Origin: Tubiluchus corallicola
Taxonomy: Eukaryota; Priapulida; Priapulimorpha; Priapulimorphida; Tubiluchidae
NCBI GenBank assembly: GCA_030141605.1
Contig: JAQGDQ010000131.1
Coordinates: 250,001 to 310,000 of the forward strand
Length of the DNA stretch: 60,000 nt
Direction of reading: 5' to 3'
In this document: in pieces, positions 59,437 to 60,000 of the stretch
How positions within the stretch are numbered: the stretch's first letter is position 1
Layout: every line of letters starts with the position of its first letter
Made by a program: the position numbers and the translations under genes
The notes under the pieces: generated by a model
What the model saw: the letters and a program-made list of their open reading frames with translations, nothing else
What the model was told of the DNA's origin: nothing
The model's database searches: none

Positions 59437-59712
59437 CGCTTTAAAATTGGTACTAGTAAATTTGGTACATATAATTTAGCCCTGAGGAAATTTTAGTACA
59501 GGGAAATTTTGGCACTGGGAAAATTTGGTACAGGGGAAATGAGGTACTGGTAAATACAGTACTAACAGTACTAGCGAAGTTTTGTCAAGCATTTTTGCTA
59601 CAAGTAAACATAGTACAAGGTAAAACTGGTACCAGAATACGCTTTAGGTTTGGTGCTAGGAAAGTGTAGTACTGGAAACGTTTGGTACTAGGAAGGTTTG
59701 GTACTATGCAAA
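59437..59712. repeat. Degenerate minisatellite, period 16-17 bp (GGTACTnGnAAA)
   Basis: About 16 diverged copies of a unit like GGTACTAGGAAATTT, e.g. TTTGGTACATATAATT, TTAGTACAGGGAAATT, TTGGCACTGGGAAAAT, TTGGTACAGGGGAAAT, TTGGTACTAGGAAGGT. A similar string (CCAGTACCAAGC) near the right edge may belong to it in inverse orientation. Confidence 0.85.
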
Positions 59713-59864
59713 TCTTTTTTCATATAACCTGCTCGAAAAAGTTATAGAGGTTCGTATTGTATTTATTTTTAGATGTTTTTTGTTTGTTTGTCTGTTGTTT
59801 GTTACTTGACATTGTTGTTGTTGTTGTTTTTTGTCTGTTTCTTACTCGCTCTTTTGTTCTGACT

Positions 59865-59918
59865 ATCATCATCATTATCGTCATCATCATTATCATCATC
59901 ATCATCATCATCATCACG
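59865..59918. repeat. (ATC)n imperfect microsatellite
   Basis: ATC triplets with interruptions at the right end of the window, preceded by (TTG)n at about 59810-59828. Confidence 0.93.
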
Positions 59919-60000
59919 GCTGCCATCATTGTTATATTCATTCGATATAGAAGCGCTTTTTTCCGTCTAGTATCAAATATTCCAGTACCAAGCTTTCCTA

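Overview
AT-rich, microsatellite-dense DNA with spliced genes, long introns and many decayed transposable elements: a metazoan nuclear genome. The gene set (an NPF/NPY-type receptor, an astacin-EGF-CUB-TSP1 protease of the nematode NAS kind, a GT11 fucosyltransferase, a ciliary protein gene) suggests a protostome invertebrate with motile cilia or flagellated sperm. The phylum cannot be fixed from the sequence. No organelle, bacterial or intact viral genes were seen.

Layout. (1) 1-2.3 kb: minus-strand gene of unknown function running off the left edge; its predicted first exon lies inside a DNA transposon-like element (2096-2839) with perfect 33-bp terminal inverted repeats and an 8-bp target duplication. 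(2) 3.5-5.6 kb: a hAT-like element that landed in a decayed LINE. (3) 7.2-15.5 kb: a six-exon plus-strand gene for a CABCOCO1/CFAP119-like ciliary protein, with every splice phase consistent. It has a 0.5-kb tandem duplication in intron 2, a complete intronless alpha-1,2-fucosyltransferase gene on the opposite strand in intron 4, and a 14-residue repeat in the last exon. (4) 16-17.5 kb: (GA)n, hairpins and a reverse transcriptase relic. (5) 19.05-42.04 kb: a large minus-strand secreted metalloprotease gene (signal peptide, prodomain, furin-like site, astacin, EGF, CUB, Thr-rich linker, TSP1). Two homologous terminal exons, both phase 2, each complete the TSP1 module and would give alternative C-termini. 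Its introns hold a 5S rRNA-headed composite element, several minisatellites and, in intron 1, a duplicated trypsin-family gene (one nearly intact, one a pseudogene). (6) 43-49 kb: simple repeats, including a strand-switching (TTATA)n array and a symmetric TAG/TGG/TAG array, plus a LINE relic. (7) 50.4-51.8 kb: single-exon neuropeptide receptor. (8) 52.9-60 kb: two more LINE relics, (CT)n and a 16-17-bp degenerate repeat; no gene recognised.

The genes share no evident pathway. The notable architecture is nesting (two intronless genes inside introns of larger genes), a possible transposon-supplied first exon and duplicated terminal exons. All exon models come from reading splice sites and phases by eye; there is no transcript support.
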